Below are positions 27,381 to 36,679 of a stretch of 64,000 nucleotides of DNA, one piece after another (position 1 is the first letter of the stretch; each line of letters begins with the position of its first letter). Origin of the DNA: Mucilaginibacter sp. L196 (GTDB lineage Bacteria > Bacteroidota > Bacteroidia > Sphingobacteriales > Sphingobacteriaceae); contig NZ_LMUO01000015.1 in assembly GCF_009765905.1 (NCBI RefSeq), forward strand, positions 870,927 to 934,926. The letters run 5' to 3'. The position numbers and the translations under genes were made by a program. Under the pieces are notes generated by a model, which did not search any database, had not been told where the DNA came from, and saw only the letters and a program-made list of their open reading frames with translations.

Positions 27381-29222
27381 ATGAAAATAAAAACCGCTCT
27401 CAAAAGACCAATAGTATTCACATTATTTTGGAGTATAACCTGCCTGATGCCTTTCGCAGCGTTAGCGAATCCAAAGAACATCTATGTAGCCAAATCGGGC
27501 AATGATGAAAATTCAGGCAGTGCCGGTTCTCCCGTATTAACTATTACCAGAGCCGAATCTATGGCCCTTCCGGGCGACAAGATTATTATACACCGGGGGA
27601 TCTACCGTGAAATGATCGTTTTTAATAAAAGTGGCGAAGCGGGTGCCCCTGTTTCTTATATTGCCTACCCGGGTGAGGAGGTTGTCATTAAGGGATCTGA
27701 AAGGGTACAAGCATGGGCAAAGGTAGGCGGCTATACATGGCGTGCGGTAATCAATGACGATTTTTTTCATGGCACCAATCCGTTTAAGGAGTGGATCAAC
27801 AAGGATTCTTCCTACCGGCATCTGGGCGAGGTTTATTTGGATAACAAGCCGCTAAACGAACAAAAGGTAAAGGGCGATGTTACACGGGTGGTGGACAGTT
27901 GGTTTACCACCCAGGAGAACGGTAAAACCATTATTACCGCGAATTTCGGCACAAAAAATCCGAATGAAAAACTGACAGAGATCAACGTAAGGCCCTCTGC
28001 ATTCGCTGCGGAAAATCCGGGCATAAACTTTATAGTTATCGATGGTTTAAAGATTACCCAAATTGCCAGCGGACCCGCTTTCGTTAACGGTGCGCAGCCC
28101 GGTGCTATCAGTGTAAATGGTGGCACGCACTGGGTGATAAAAAATTGTTCGCTTAGTTTTTGTAAATCTGTAGCGATCTCTATTGGGCAAACGGGCCATG
28201 ACTACCCCGCCGCTAATCCAGGAAACCCGGAATATCGTGATCTTTCACAGGATATCGCAAATGTTGGCCATGATACCATCAGGCACAATCATATATACTA
28301 TTGCGGGCAGGCCGGTATATTGGGCTTGTTGCATGGTACACAAAGTGTAATTGTCGATAATTTGATTGAAGATATCAATCCGGATAATGATTTTCCGGGA
28401 AACGAGATAGCGGGTATTCGACTTGCGCTTGCGGTAGACGTCCTGATCGGCCATAACCTGATCCGTAGGGTACATGGTGCAAGCGCGGGTTATGGCATTT
28501 ATCTTGGTCCGCTTTTTCAGGGCGCACGTATTAGTCGTAATATCATCACAGAAACCAGCCAAAGCGCAATTTATTTATATAATAGTCATGGCCCCGCTTT
28601 ATTCGATAACAATATCATTTCGGGCGTTGGCATGTCAACTGGCGAGGGTGTAAAAATGATCAGCGCAGAAGGCAATGTATTTGTTCAGAACATGTTTTAT
28701 GATTGCGCCTTTATCAATCAAAAAGCTCCGGGTCGTACATTTGCTACAAGTAATTTTCTGCTGCATTCGCTGGTCATTAAACAAACCATACCCGCGTTGG
28801 CAATAGATGACCGCTGGTTCAGCAATGTGTTTATCAAGGGGGGGCTCAGTAAGCTCAATAATGATCCGGATTGCCTCGCCGACCACAACGTTTATTTGCA
28901 GGGCGCATTACCGACCGGTTGGGGAGATAAGCAAAGTCACACGATTGGCAGAGGGGTTGACTTTGAGCTGATCAATACTGCCACTTCTGCCAGGCTGGTG
29001 CTGGATTCTAAAGTAATACCAAAAGTAGCCAGCCCGGTGCTCGGCCCGGTATATATCGGCTTCTTCGCGCTCAGTAAGCAATACCTTGAATATCCCAACG
29101 GTAAAGCCATTACTATAAATACGGATTTCAAACACGTATACAAAGGTATTTCATCAAGGCCCCCCGGTCCGTTTTATGAGTACGGGCCAGCTAAATACCA
29201 ATCATCATTATTCACTTATTAA
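27381..29222 (+). CDS. Secreted right-handed beta-helix protein, GH141-like
   Basis: 613 residues from the ATG at 27381, which places a signal peptide (ending ALAN) at the N-terminus; the longer frame from 27315 has no signal. The start NIYVAKSGNDENSGSAGSP is the DUF1565/NosD-type opening of secreted beta-helix proteins, followed by IIIHRGIYREMI and many helix rungs (IRHNHIYYCGQAGI, ISRNIITETSQSAIYLYNS). A C-terminal extension ends the protein. Length and order resemble GH141, whose known members are an alpha-L-fucosidase from a rhamnogalacturonan-II PUL and a xylanase; a lyase or epimerase of the same fold cannot be excluded. It lies between GH97 and lyase copy 3 in one operon. Confidence 0.7.
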   Translation: MKIKTALKRPIVFTLFWSITCLMPFAALANPKNIYVAKSGNDENSGSAGSPVLTITRAESMALPGDKIIIHRGIYREMIVFNKSGEAGAPVSYIAYPGEEVVIKGSERVQAWAKVGGYTWRAVINDDFFHGTNPFKEWINKDSSYRHLGEVYLDNKPLNEQKVKGDVTRVVDSWFTTQENGKTIITANFGTKNPNEKLTEINVRPSAFAAENPGINFIVIDGLKITQIASGPAFVNGAQPGAISVNGGTHWVIKNCSLSFCKSVAISIGQTGHDYPAANPGNPEYRDLSQDIANVGHDTIRHNHIYYCGQAGILGLLHGTQSVIVDNLIEDINPDNDFPGNEIAGIRLALAVDVLIGHNLIRRVHGASAGYGIYLGPLFQGARISRNIITETSQSAIYLYNSHGPALFDNNIISGVGMSTGEGVKMISAEGNVFVQNMFYDCAFINQKAPGRTFATSNFLLHSLVIKQTIPALAIDDRWFSNVFIKGGLSKLNNDPDCLADHNVYLQGALPTGWGDKQSHTIGRGVDFELINTATSARLVLDSKVIPKVASPVLGPVYIGFFALSKQYLEYPNGKAITINTDFKHVYKGISSRPPGPFYEYGPAKYQSSLFTY

Positions 29223-29233
29223 TTGGCAGCAAG

Positions 29234-30445
29234 ATGAACGCTATATCCCGATCTGAACGTTTTTTTAAAGATAAACGCACCAAGGCTGCTTTATATGCTA
29301 TCTTATTGTTGCTAGTGAGCTGTTCCGCTCAGTTGCAGGCCCAGGTGCTTCAGCTGGATAGCCCAGCTTCCTATCATTCCCAGCCTTTCGTTCACCCGGG
29401 GCTCTTACACACTGTAAAGGATTTGCAAAGGATGAAAGAAATGGTAGCAAAAGGCAAGGAACCATGGAAAAGTGGTTTTGCCATATTTAAAGCCAGCCCT
29501 TATTCAAGCGCGCAATGGGTTCCTCATCCTGCGGAACACGTGGAAAGGAGTTTACTAGCGGGGGGCGGTAAAAATATCGGCGACCTGGAAAGAGATGTTT
29601 GCGCAGCCTATCAGAATGCGTTAATGTGGGCCATAACAGGAGATGAAGCCCATGCGAAAAAAGCAATAGAAATACTTAACGCCTGGTCAGCAACCCTCAA
29701 GGTTTTTGACGGTACGGATGTAGAACTTGGTGCAGGCTTATGCGGTTTTAAAATGACAAGCGCTGCCGAAATTATGCGTACTTATCCCGGCTGGGCACCT
29801 ACTGATATTAAACGATGTCAGGACATGTTTATGCGGGTTTTTTATCCGCCTATCCAATACTTCGCACTATGGGCACACGGTAATTGGGACCTGGCCTGTA
29901 TGAAGGAAATGATGGCCATCGGTGTGTTTTGTGATGATCATGTACTTTTTGACAAAGCCGTTGATTTCTTCTATAAGGGGCCCGGTAATGGCAGTTTACC
30001 CCATTATATTATTAATGAAACAGGGCAGGTTCAGGAAAGTGGAAGAGATCAGGCCCATACCCAATTAGGGATTGGCCATTTATCGGAGATGTGTGAAATT
30101 GGCTGGAGCCAGGGCATGGATATGTATGGCGCTAATAATAATCGTTTGTTAAAAGGATTTGAATATTGCGCAAAATATAACCTTGGGGAAGATGTGCCTT
30201 TTCAGCCTTATACGGATATAAGCGGAAGATTTCCGGCAACCCATATTTCCGATAACGGGCGGGGTAAGTTACGCTCGATATATGAAATGGTGCTGAATCA
30301 TTACAAATACAGAGCGAAATTGCCTGCCGGCGAATACAAATACACACAAATGGCCGCCGATAAATTAAGACCGGAAGGAGCCGGGTTCAATGCGGATAAT
30401 CCCGGTTACGGTACCTTGTTGTTTTCACTGGAGGAAATACAATAA
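29234..30445 (+). CDS. Alginate_lyase-superfamily enzyme (copy 3)
   Basis: 403 residues. The leader has a long polar n-region then a hydrophobic core ending LLVSC, so a lipoprotein is possible. The toroid domain carries HGNWD, AIGVFCDD, ESGRDQAHTQLG (268 onward) and NHYKYRAKLP, and ends NPGYGTLLF. It is closely similar to the first domain of copy 2 but lacks its FN3 and C-terminal sandwich. GNWD and ESGRDQ are the likely catalytic blocks by family position. Only 11 bases separate it from the upstream beta-helix gene. Expected to cut the uronan backbone or its oligosaccharides. Confidence 0.86.
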   Translation: MNAISRSERFFKDKRTKAALYAILLLLVSCSAQLQAQVLQLDSPASYHSQPFVHPGLLHTVKDLQRMKEMVAKGKEPWKSGFAIFKASPYSSAQWVPHPAEHVERSLLAGGGKNIGDLERDVCAAYQNALMWAITGDEAHAKKAIEILNAWSATLKVFDGTDVELGAGLCGFKMTSAAEIMRTYPGWAPTDIKRCQDMFMRVFYPPIQYFALWAHGNWDLACMKEMMAIGVFCDDHVLFDKAVDFFYKGPGNGSLPHYIINETGQVQESGRDQAHTQLGIGHLSEMCEIGWSQGMDMYGANNNRLLKGFEYCAKYNLGEDVPFQPYTDISGRFPATHISDNGRGKLRSIYEMVLNHYKYRAKLPAGEYKYTQMAADKLRPEGAGFNADNPGYGTLLFSLEEIQ

Positions 30446-30550
30446 AGTTAATTATGGAAACTATTAATCGATTGAGCGAGAATAGATAAGCCGATATTGA
30501 TAGATCGGCCTGCATTAATTTGAAATGTCACACTTTAATAAAATAATCAC

Positions 30551-31339
30551 TTGAAAAAATTAGCAACAGCAATCATCATTTTACTGGTTTTTAATATTAC
30601 GGCTAAAGCACAGTCAAAACTGGTAACACTGGATTCCTATTTTAACGATGAACACCGGAAGAATGCCGCCGGCGCCTGGGAGTCCTATCATTATAAATGG
30701 GAAGAAACAGATAACAATGGCTTTTCTATTCTAGGGGATGTTTTCAAAAAACATGGCGCAACATTAACAACGTTATATACCGCCCCCACGGCCGCAAATC
30801 TTAAAAATACTGCTGTATATATTATTGTTGATCCGGATACCAAAAAGGAAAGCCCCGACCCGAAGTATATTTTCCCCGCTGACGTAAAAGTAATAAGTGA
30901 ATGGGTGAGAAATGGCGGTGTACTGCTTTTGATGGCTAACGACAGCGCAAATGTAGAATTACCTCATTTTAATACGCTAGTGAAAAAATTTGGAATGCAT
31001 TTTACCGATGACCTGATTAGCCACGTGACCGATGATCAGCATTTTGAGGATGGCGCTATACCGACAGTAAATCATCCCATATTTAAAACATCTATCAAAC
31101 TTTTTATGAAGGATGCCTGCGCGATTACCGTGAGCGGGCCTGCCAAAGCCGTACTGTGGTCGGGCAAATCGATTATTATGGCAAGTGCCACCTATGGCAA
31201 GGGAGTGGTACTGGCGGTGGGCGACCCATGGTTGTATAACGAATATGTGAACGGGCGTTTGCCGGTTGGATTTACTAATGATAAGGGAGCTGATGACTTG
31301 GTGGTATGGCTATTAAGCAAAGCGACAGATAAACAATAA
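30551..31339 (+). CDS. DUF4350 / GATase-like secreted protein
   Basis: 262 residues, apparently starting with TTG at 30551; the signal peptide (MKKLATAIIILLVF...AKAQ) begins exactly there and no ATG fits. The body has a class-I glutamine-amidotransferase-like fold: LDSYFNDEHRK, the strand VYIIVDPD, VISEWVRNGGVLLLMAND and GKGVVLAVGDPWLYNEY. The catalytic Cys of true amidotransferases is absent. In other Bacteroidota this domain occurs fused to unsaturated-uronyl hydrolases; here it stands just before a GH88 gene, suggesting a split partner that handles or binds the same substrate. Its chemistry is unknown. Confidence 0.75.
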   Translation: MKKLATAIIILLVFNITAKAQSKLVTLDSYFNDEHRKNAAGAWESYHYKWEETDNNGFSILGDVFKKHGATLTTLYTAPTAANLKNTAVYIIVDPDTKKESPDPKYIFPADVKVISEWVRNGGVLLLMANDSANVELPHFNTLVKKFGMHFTDDLISHVTDDQHFEDGAIPTVNHPIFKTSIKLFMKDACAITVSGPAKAVLWSGKSIIMASATYGKGVVLAVGDPWLYNEYVNGRLPVGFTNDKGADDLVVWLLSKATDKQ

Positions 31340-31384
31340 AAGAGGAAAAGTATAATATATACTCTGATAAATATATTGATAACT

Positions 31385-32575
31385 ATGAGGAATCTTACCA
31401 TAAAAGCATTGATTTTAGGCTTCTTTTTATTCAGCCTGCAAACAGGTTGTGCCCAGCTTCAATCCGCAGTGGCAATAAGGTACTGCGCTGCGCAGGCAGA
31501 GAAGACCTTGGCCGCCGCCCCCGCCGATACGCTGAATAATCTTCCGCGCAGCATCAATCACGATAAAACCACCTGGCATTATGTAAATTATAATGACTGG
31601 TGCAGCGGTTTTTGGCCGGGTATTTTGTGGAATTTATATGCAGCCACACACGATGAAAAATGGAAAATAGCAGCGGATAAATATACAAGAGAGCTTACCC
31701 CGCTTGCTGTAAAGAGTGGCTTTGATCATGACCTGGGTTTTATGGTATTCAACAGTTTTGGGAACGGTTATCGCCTTACGAAGAATCCGGCCTACAAAGC
31801 GGTTATACTTAAAGCGGCTGATTCGTTGGCTACTCTATTCAATCCAAAAGTAGGTACGATACTGTCGTGGCCGTCACAGGTAAAAAAGATGGGTTGGCCG
31901 CATAATACCATTATTGATAATATGATCAATCTGGAATTATTATTCTGGGCTTCCAAAAACGGTGGCGGGCAGCATTTGTATGATATTGCTGTAAAACATG
32001 CCGAAACAACTATGCAAAACCATTTCAGGCCGGATTATTCCGCCTATCATGTGGTGGTGTATGATACGGTAACCGGAAAAAAGATCAAAGGCATTACTCA
32101 CCAGGGCTATTCAGATAACTCGATGTGGGCCCGTGGGCAATCGTGGGCCATTTATGGCTTTACTATGTGTTACCGGGAAACCAAAAAGCCCGAATTCTTA
32201 GATTTCGCACAAAAGGTGGCTGATATATACCTGAAGCGATTGCCTGCCGATCATATACCCTACTGGGATTTTGATGACCCGGCCATACCAAACGCCCCAC
32301 GTGATGCCTCGGCTGCTGCGGTAACGGCATCGGCATTACTGGAGTTGTCGGGCTTTGTAGCTGATAAGGTAAAAGCGGCTTCATATCGCAAACAAGCCAT
32401 CGAAATGCTTGTCGTGTTATCATCATCGCAATATCAAAGCAGGGATGTTAACAGCGCGTTTTTGTTGCATTCAACCGGCCATCATCCGGCAGGTAGTGAA
32501 ATAGACGCTTCTATTATTTACGCCGATTATTATTATCTGGAAGCATTACTGCGCCTTGAAAACTTAAAATATTAA
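31385..32575 (+). CDS. GH88 unsaturated glucuronyl hydrolase
   Basis: 396 residues from the ATG at 31385, with a hydrophobic leader ending QTGCAQ. (alpha/alpha)6 barrel with the family landmarks SGFWPGILW, DHDLGFM (Asp114/Asp116), IIDNMINLELLFWA (Asp178), THQGYSDNSMWARGQSW, IPYWDFDDP and GSEIDASIIYADYYYLEALLRL. The 62-residue spacing Asp116-Asp178 matches the D88/D149 pair known from Bacillus UGL. The enzyme hydrates the 4,5 double bond left by polysaccharide lyases and so releases the uronate. It therefore supports the view that the three alginate_lyase-fold proteins really act by beta-elimination. Confidence 0.95.
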   Translation: MRNLTIKALILGFFLFSLQTGCAQLQSAVAIRYCAAQAEKTLAAAPADTLNNLPRSINHDKTTWHYVNYNDWCSGFWPGILWNLYAATHDEKWKIAADKYTRELTPLAVKSGFDHDLGFMVFNSFGNGYRLTKNPAYKAVILKAADSLATLFNPKVGTILSWPSQVKKMGWPHNTIIDNMINLELLFWASKNGGGQHLYDIAVKHAETTMQNHFRPDYSAYHVVVYDTVTGKKIKGITHQGYSDNSMWARGQSWAIYGFTMCYRETKKPEFLDFAQKVADIYLKRLPADHIPYWDFDDPAIPNAPRDASAAAVTASALLELSGFVADKVKAASYRKQAIEMLVVLSSSQYQSRDVNSAFLLHSTGHHPAGSEIDASIIYADYYYLEALLRLENLKY

Positions 32576-32637
32576 TGTCAGCTGGTGAATGAAAAATCAG
32601 CGATGACCCGTATATCTCTTTTATAAACGCAAAAAAA

Positions 32638-33870
32638 ATGACAGACAAACCTGCCTTTACCGAGAAAAAATTTATTGTAACCTTTATTTTCGTGACATCA
32701 CTTTTTTTGATGTGGGGCGTATTGCACTCCATGAGTGATGTGCTTAATAAACATTTTCAAAATGTGCTGAACCTTTCAAAATCCAAATCCGGCTATATCC
32801 AGATGTCGGTTTTTGGAGCCTATTTTATCATGAGTATTCCGGCCGGCTATTTTTTAAAGAAGTTTGGTTATAAATCGGGTGTTTTGATGGGGTTGTTGCT
32901 ATTTGCCGCGGGGATATTCTTATTCGTACCGGCTGCGAATGCATTTTCATTTACATTTTTCAGGATAGCATTATTTATTATGGGTTGTGGAATGGCAACG
33001 CTGGAAACGGTTGCACATCCTTTTGCGGCGGCCTTAGGCGATCAGCGCAGAAGTGATCAGCGTATCAATTTTGCACAAACGTTTAATGCGGTAGGCACGA
33101 TGATTGGTCCGGCCATTGGTTCTATGTTTCTGTTAAGCACGGATAATGTACACTCAACTGATCTGACTTCGGTAAAAACACTATATGTGGCTATCGGTTG
33201 TGTGATCCTGCTGATAGCAGTTGTTTTCGTGTTTTTGAAAATACCGGTTTTAACAGATCCGCATGTTAACCCGGTGCTTGCAGATTCAGCAGCTGTCAAT
33301 GTAGATGTGGATCCGGGTAGGAAACTGTATCAGCATAAGCATTTTATATGGGCTTGTGCGGCACAGTTTTTTAATGTGGCGGCACAAGCGGGTACCTGGG
33401 CCTATTTTATTAATTATGGCGTTGATGTAATGCATTTCAGCAATGAAAAAGCAGGCTACCTGATGATCGTTTTTATGGGGATGATGGTGCTCGGCCGGAT
33501 TGTAGGTACTTCACTGATGACTTATATCGCCCCGAATAAACTATTGGCATCATTTGCCTGTGGAAGCATATTGATGTGTCTTATTGTCGCTCAGGGATGG
33601 GGATGGTCGTCCTATATCGCCCTGATGATGATCAATTTTTTCTTCAGTATCATGTTCCCTACCATCTTTAGCCTGGGATTGAAAAACCTGGGAGAGCATA
33701 CACAGCAGGCCTCCTCATTCATATCCATGGGGGTAGTCGGCGGTGCATTTTTCCCCCTTATTATGGGCCAGGTTGCTAATCATAGCGTTGCCCAGGCCTA
33801 TTATGTGCCCGTGATTTGTTACCTGGTTATATTTCTTTTTGCTTACCGGTTCTATAAAGTGAAATATTGA
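32638..33870 (+). CDS. MFS sugar permease, FucP-like
   Basis: 410 residues with 12 predicted membrane spans. The N-terminal segment LFLMWGVLHSMSDVLNKHFQ and the following LSKSKSGYIQMSVFGAYFIMSIPAGYFLKKFGYK are typical of the fucose/glucose-galactose permease group of the major facilitator superfamily. It would import a monosaccharide (possibly L-rhamnose, L-fucose, galactose or a uronate) across the inner membrane by proton symport. Its place directly after GH88 suggests a PUL product as cargo. The next gene overlaps its stop codon by one base (TGATG). Confidence 0.9.
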   Translation: MTDKPAFTEKKFIVTFIFVTSLFLMWGVLHSMSDVLNKHFQNVLNLSKSKSGYIQMSVFGAYFIMSIPAGYFLKKFGYKSGVLMGLLLFAAGIFLFVPAANAFSFTFFRIALFIMGCGMATLETVAHPFAAALGDQRRSDQRINFAQTFNAVGTMIGPAIGSMFLLSTDNVHSTDLTSVKTLYVAIGCVILLIAVVFVFLKIPVLTDPHVNPVLADSAAVNVDVDPGRKLYQHKHFIWACAAQFFNVAAQAGTWAYFINYGVDVMHFSNEKAGYLMIVFMGMMVLGRIVGTSLMTYIAPNKLLASFACGSILMCLIVAQGWGWSSYIALMMINFFFSIMFPTIFSLGLKNLGEHTQQASSFISMGVVGGAFFPLIMGQVANHSVAQAYYVPVICYLVIFLFAYRFYKVKY

Positions 33871-34946
33871 TGAAACTGAGAGTTATAGGTTTTCTTGTAT
33901 CCGTCAGCTGCTTTTTTGCGATGCCTGATGGCAGGGCACAGCAGGCGGTAAAAAAAAGCTATGATTTTTCAACTTTGGATAATAAAATATCATCTTGGGT
34001 CGATAGTGGTTACTACAAAGGGGCATCTATCATCATAGTCAAAAACAACCATGTGATCTATCAAAAATACTTCGGTAACTATACGCCGGAAACAGTGGCC
34101 TATATAGCTTCAGCCGGAAAATGGTTGGCTGCGGCAACCATTGCCGCGGTTGTTGATGAAGGTAAATTATCATGGGACGACCCGGTGAAAAAATGGATTC
34201 CCGAAATCAGTGGCAGTAAAGGCGATGCTACCTTACGGCAATTACTTTCGCATACTTCCGGTTATCCTGATTATCAACCTAAAGGTAACCCTATCGATAA
34301 TTATCAAACGCTAAAAGAATCGGTAGACCATATCGTTCCTTTATTAGCCGATACCTTACCCGGTACAAAATTTAAATATGGCGGCCTGGCTATGCAGGTA
34401 GCCGGCCGCATGGCCGAACTAGCAACGGGTAAGGATTGGGAGACGATATTCCAGGACAAGATTGCCCAGCCTCTGCATATGCGCCTCACCCATTTTACAC
34501 CCGTGAGCGATGTGGGTGGCCAAAGCCCCATGTTAGGCGGCGGAGCCAGGAGTAGTTTACAGGACTACGCTAATTTCTTAAACATGATTAGTAACGATGG
34601 CTTATTTAATGGTAGACGCATCTTGTCAATAAAAGCCATACGGGAAATGCAGGCCAATCAGGTAAAGGATGCCAAAGTAAATTCCGGTGAATTTGTGGAG
34701 AAGGTCCGCAAAACCCGCCGCAAGGATATTTATGGCTTAGGAGAATGGCGTGAAGAAGTTGACAGTTCGGGAAATGCGGTGCTGATTAGCAGCCCCAGTT
34801 GGGCCGGAGCTTACCCATGGATCGACAAACAATACCATATTTATGGATTTTTCCTGGCGCGGGTGGACATGATGAAAAACGGATTCAATCCTTTCCTGAG
34901 TAGCCCTGTGTTGCCCGTTATGGTTAGGGATATAATTAAAAAATAA
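33870..34946 (+). CDS. Serine beta-lactamase-like hydrolase (class C / family VIII esterase)
   Basis: 358 residues, signal peptide ending GRAQ. The SxxK motif is S81-A-G-K84 after VAYIA, and the Tyr motif reads Y170-G-G in place of YxN. The pattern DEGKLSWDDPVKKWIPEI...TLRQLLSHTSGYPDY is standard for the beta-lactamase/transpeptidase-like family. In PULs such proteins are usually esterases or have unknown hydrolytic roles, not antibiotic resistance. Translationally coupled to the permease gene by the TGATG overlap. The exact substrate is open; an acyl or methyl ester on the glycan is possible. Confidence 0.85.
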   Translation: MKLRVIGFLVSVSCFFAMPDGRAQQAVKKSYDFSTLDNKISSWVDSGYYKGASIIIVKNNHVIYQKYFGNYTPETVAYIASAGKWLAAATIAAVVDEGKLSWDDPVKKWIPEISGSKGDATLRQLLSHTSGYPDYQPKGNPIDNYQTLKESVDHIVPLLADTLPGTKFKYGGLAMQVAGRMAELATGKDWETIFQDKIAQPLHMRLTHFTPVSDVGGQSPMLGGGARSSLQDYANFLNMISNDGLFNGRRILSIKAIREMQANQVKDAKVNSGEFVEKVRKTRRKDIYGLGEWREEVDSSGNAVLISSPSWAGAYPWIDKQYHIYGFFLARVDMMKNGFNPFLSSPVLPVMVRDIIKK

Positions 34947-35006
34947 ATAAATGGGAATAATTTCCCATAAAAAAATAATGTGATGGCTATTAAAAGAGAT
35001 GAGATA

Positions 35007-36665
35007 ATGAATTATTTAACTAGTGCCCGATATGTGATCATTGCTTTTTTTCTGTTTTTATTACCGCTTGGCCTGGTCGCACAGGGGCGGAAGATATCTG
35101 AGGTATGGGTGGCGGATAATGGTAATGGCACCTACAAGAATCCGGTTTTGAATGCCGATTATTCCGACCCCGATGCCATTAGAGTAAGAGATGATTATTA
35201 TCTGGTATCCTCTAGTTTTAGTTGTATGCCGGGGTTGCCTATTCTGCACTCCAGGGATCTGGTTAATTGGACGGTCATCAATTATGCGTTAAGAAAGCAG
35301 GAGCCGGCTGCGCTATATGATATTCCGCAGCATGGTAAAGGTGTTTGGGCACCTTGTATCCGGTATCATGACAACGAGTTTTATATCTATTATCCAGATC
35401 CTGACTATGGCATCTATATGATCAAAACAAAGAATATATCAGGCGAATGGTCAAAGCCAGTATTGGTATTGCCCGGTAAAGGTATCATTGATCCGGCACC
35501 ATTTTGGGATGATAACGGTAAGGCTTACCTGGCGGTTGCGTGGGCTGCCAGCCGAGCATTCGTAAATAGCCTTATCACACTTTTTACCCTTAATTACCAG
35601 GGTACAGCTGTTACAGATGAAGGTAGGAATATTTATGATGGTCATGACGCAAACCCTACCATTGAAGGCCCCAAACTGTATAAGCGTAATGGCTATTATT
35701 ATGTTTTTTCTCCGGCTGGTGGCGTTAGTACCGGGTGGCAGCTGGCCCTGCGTTCAAGGAAAATATATGGGCCATATGAGGCCAGGATTGTGATGGACCA
35801 GGGCAAGACAAATATCAACGGGCCGCATCAGGGCGCTTGGGTGGAAACGCAAACTGGTGAATCATGGTTTCTGCATTTCCAGGATAGAGGGCCATATGGC
35901 CGCGTGGTGTATTTGGAGCCCATGAAGTGGATCAATGACTGGCCCGTTATTGGTATCGACCCGGATGGAGACGGTAAAGGCGAGCCCGTAGCTGTTTACA
36001 AAAAGCCAAATGTTGGTAAAACCTATCCTATAAATGCCCCTGTGGAAAGTGACGAATTTAATGATGGTCTGCCGGGCCTGCAATGGCAATGGCAGGCTAA
36101 TCCAAAAGTGCAATGGGCTGCCGGGATCCCGGCTAGCGGGCATTTGCGGTTGTTTGCATTCCCTTATGATAAGGATAGCCCTAATTTATGGAACGTGCCT
36201 AACCTGTTGCTCCAAAAATTACCAGCCCCCGACTTTACAGCTACCACAAAGGTTAATTTAAAAATAGAATGGGAGGTATGGCAAAGTAAAAAGGCGGGCT
36301 TGCTTATAATGGGCAACGACTATGCTTACCTGTCTATATCAAAGGATGATAAAGGCTACAAGGTTAGCCAGGTGGTGTGCAAAAATGCGGCTAACGGAAC
36401 TACTGAAGATATAGTGGAAGAGAAAAGGCTTGACACTGCGGAAGTCTATCTGCGTGTAACCGTAAAAGCACCCGGCGCGGTCTGTCATTTCAGCTACAGC
36501 CAGGATGGCAAAAGTTTTGAGCCAATAGGAGGTGATTTTTATGCCCAACCTGATAAATGGACAGGTGCCAAATTAGGCATATTTTGTGTAAGTAGTCCGG
36601 ATGTCCGTATCGGCGGTTATGCAGATTTTGACTGGTTCAGGGTGCAAAACGTTAACCATGATTAA
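35007..36665 (+). CDS. GH43 glycosidase with C-terminal beta-sandwich
   Basis: 552 residues from the ATG at 35007, giving a signal peptide ending GLVAQ. The five-bladed propeller (about 30-340) holds the catalytic triad: Asp54 in YSDPDAI (base), Asp162 in IIDPAPF (pKa modulator) and Glu220 in IEGPKLY (acid). The C-terminal sandwich (about 345-550, SDEFNDGLPGLQWQWQANP) is the GH43_C2 type found in subfamilies acting on xylosides and arabinosides. Expected activity is beta-xylosidase or alpha-L-arabinofuranosidase on side chains; the subfamily cannot be fixed by eye. It is 60 bases after the beta-lactamase-like gene and 14 before the GH106 gene. Confidence 0.93.
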   Translation: MNYLTSARYVIIAFFLFLLPLGLVAQGRKISEVWVADNGNGTYKNPVLNADYSDPDAIRVRDDYYLVSSSFSCMPGLPILHSRDLVNWTVINYALRKQEPAALYDIPQHGKGVWAPCIRYHDNEFYIYYPDPDYGIYMIKTKNISGEWSKPVLVLPGKGIIDPAPFWDDNGKAYLAVAWAASRAFVNSLITLFTLNYQGTAVTDEGRNIYDGHDANPTIEGPKLYKRNGYYYVFSPAGGVSTGWQLALRSRKIYGPYEARIVMDQGKTNINGPHQGAWVETQTGESWFLHFQDRGPYGRVVYLEPMKWINDWPVIGIDPDGDGKGEPVAVYKKPNVGKTYPINAPVESDEFNDGLPGLQWQWQANPKVQWAAGIPASGHLRLFAFPYDKDSPNLWNVPNLLLQKLPAPDFTATTKVNLKIEWEVWQSKKAGLLIMGNDYAYLSISKDDKGYKVSQVVCKNAANGTTEDIVEEKRLDTAEVYLRVTVKAPGAVCHFSYSQDGKSFEPIGGDFYAQPDKWTGAKLGIFCVSSPDVRIGGYADFDWFRVQNVNHD

Positions 36666-36679
36666 TGAGGTAATAATAC

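Noticed and set aside
33870..34946. Antibiotic-resistance beta-lactamase
   Set aside because: The Tyr motif is YGG, the gene is coupled to a sugar permease, and the context is a PUL; an esterase-like role is more likely.
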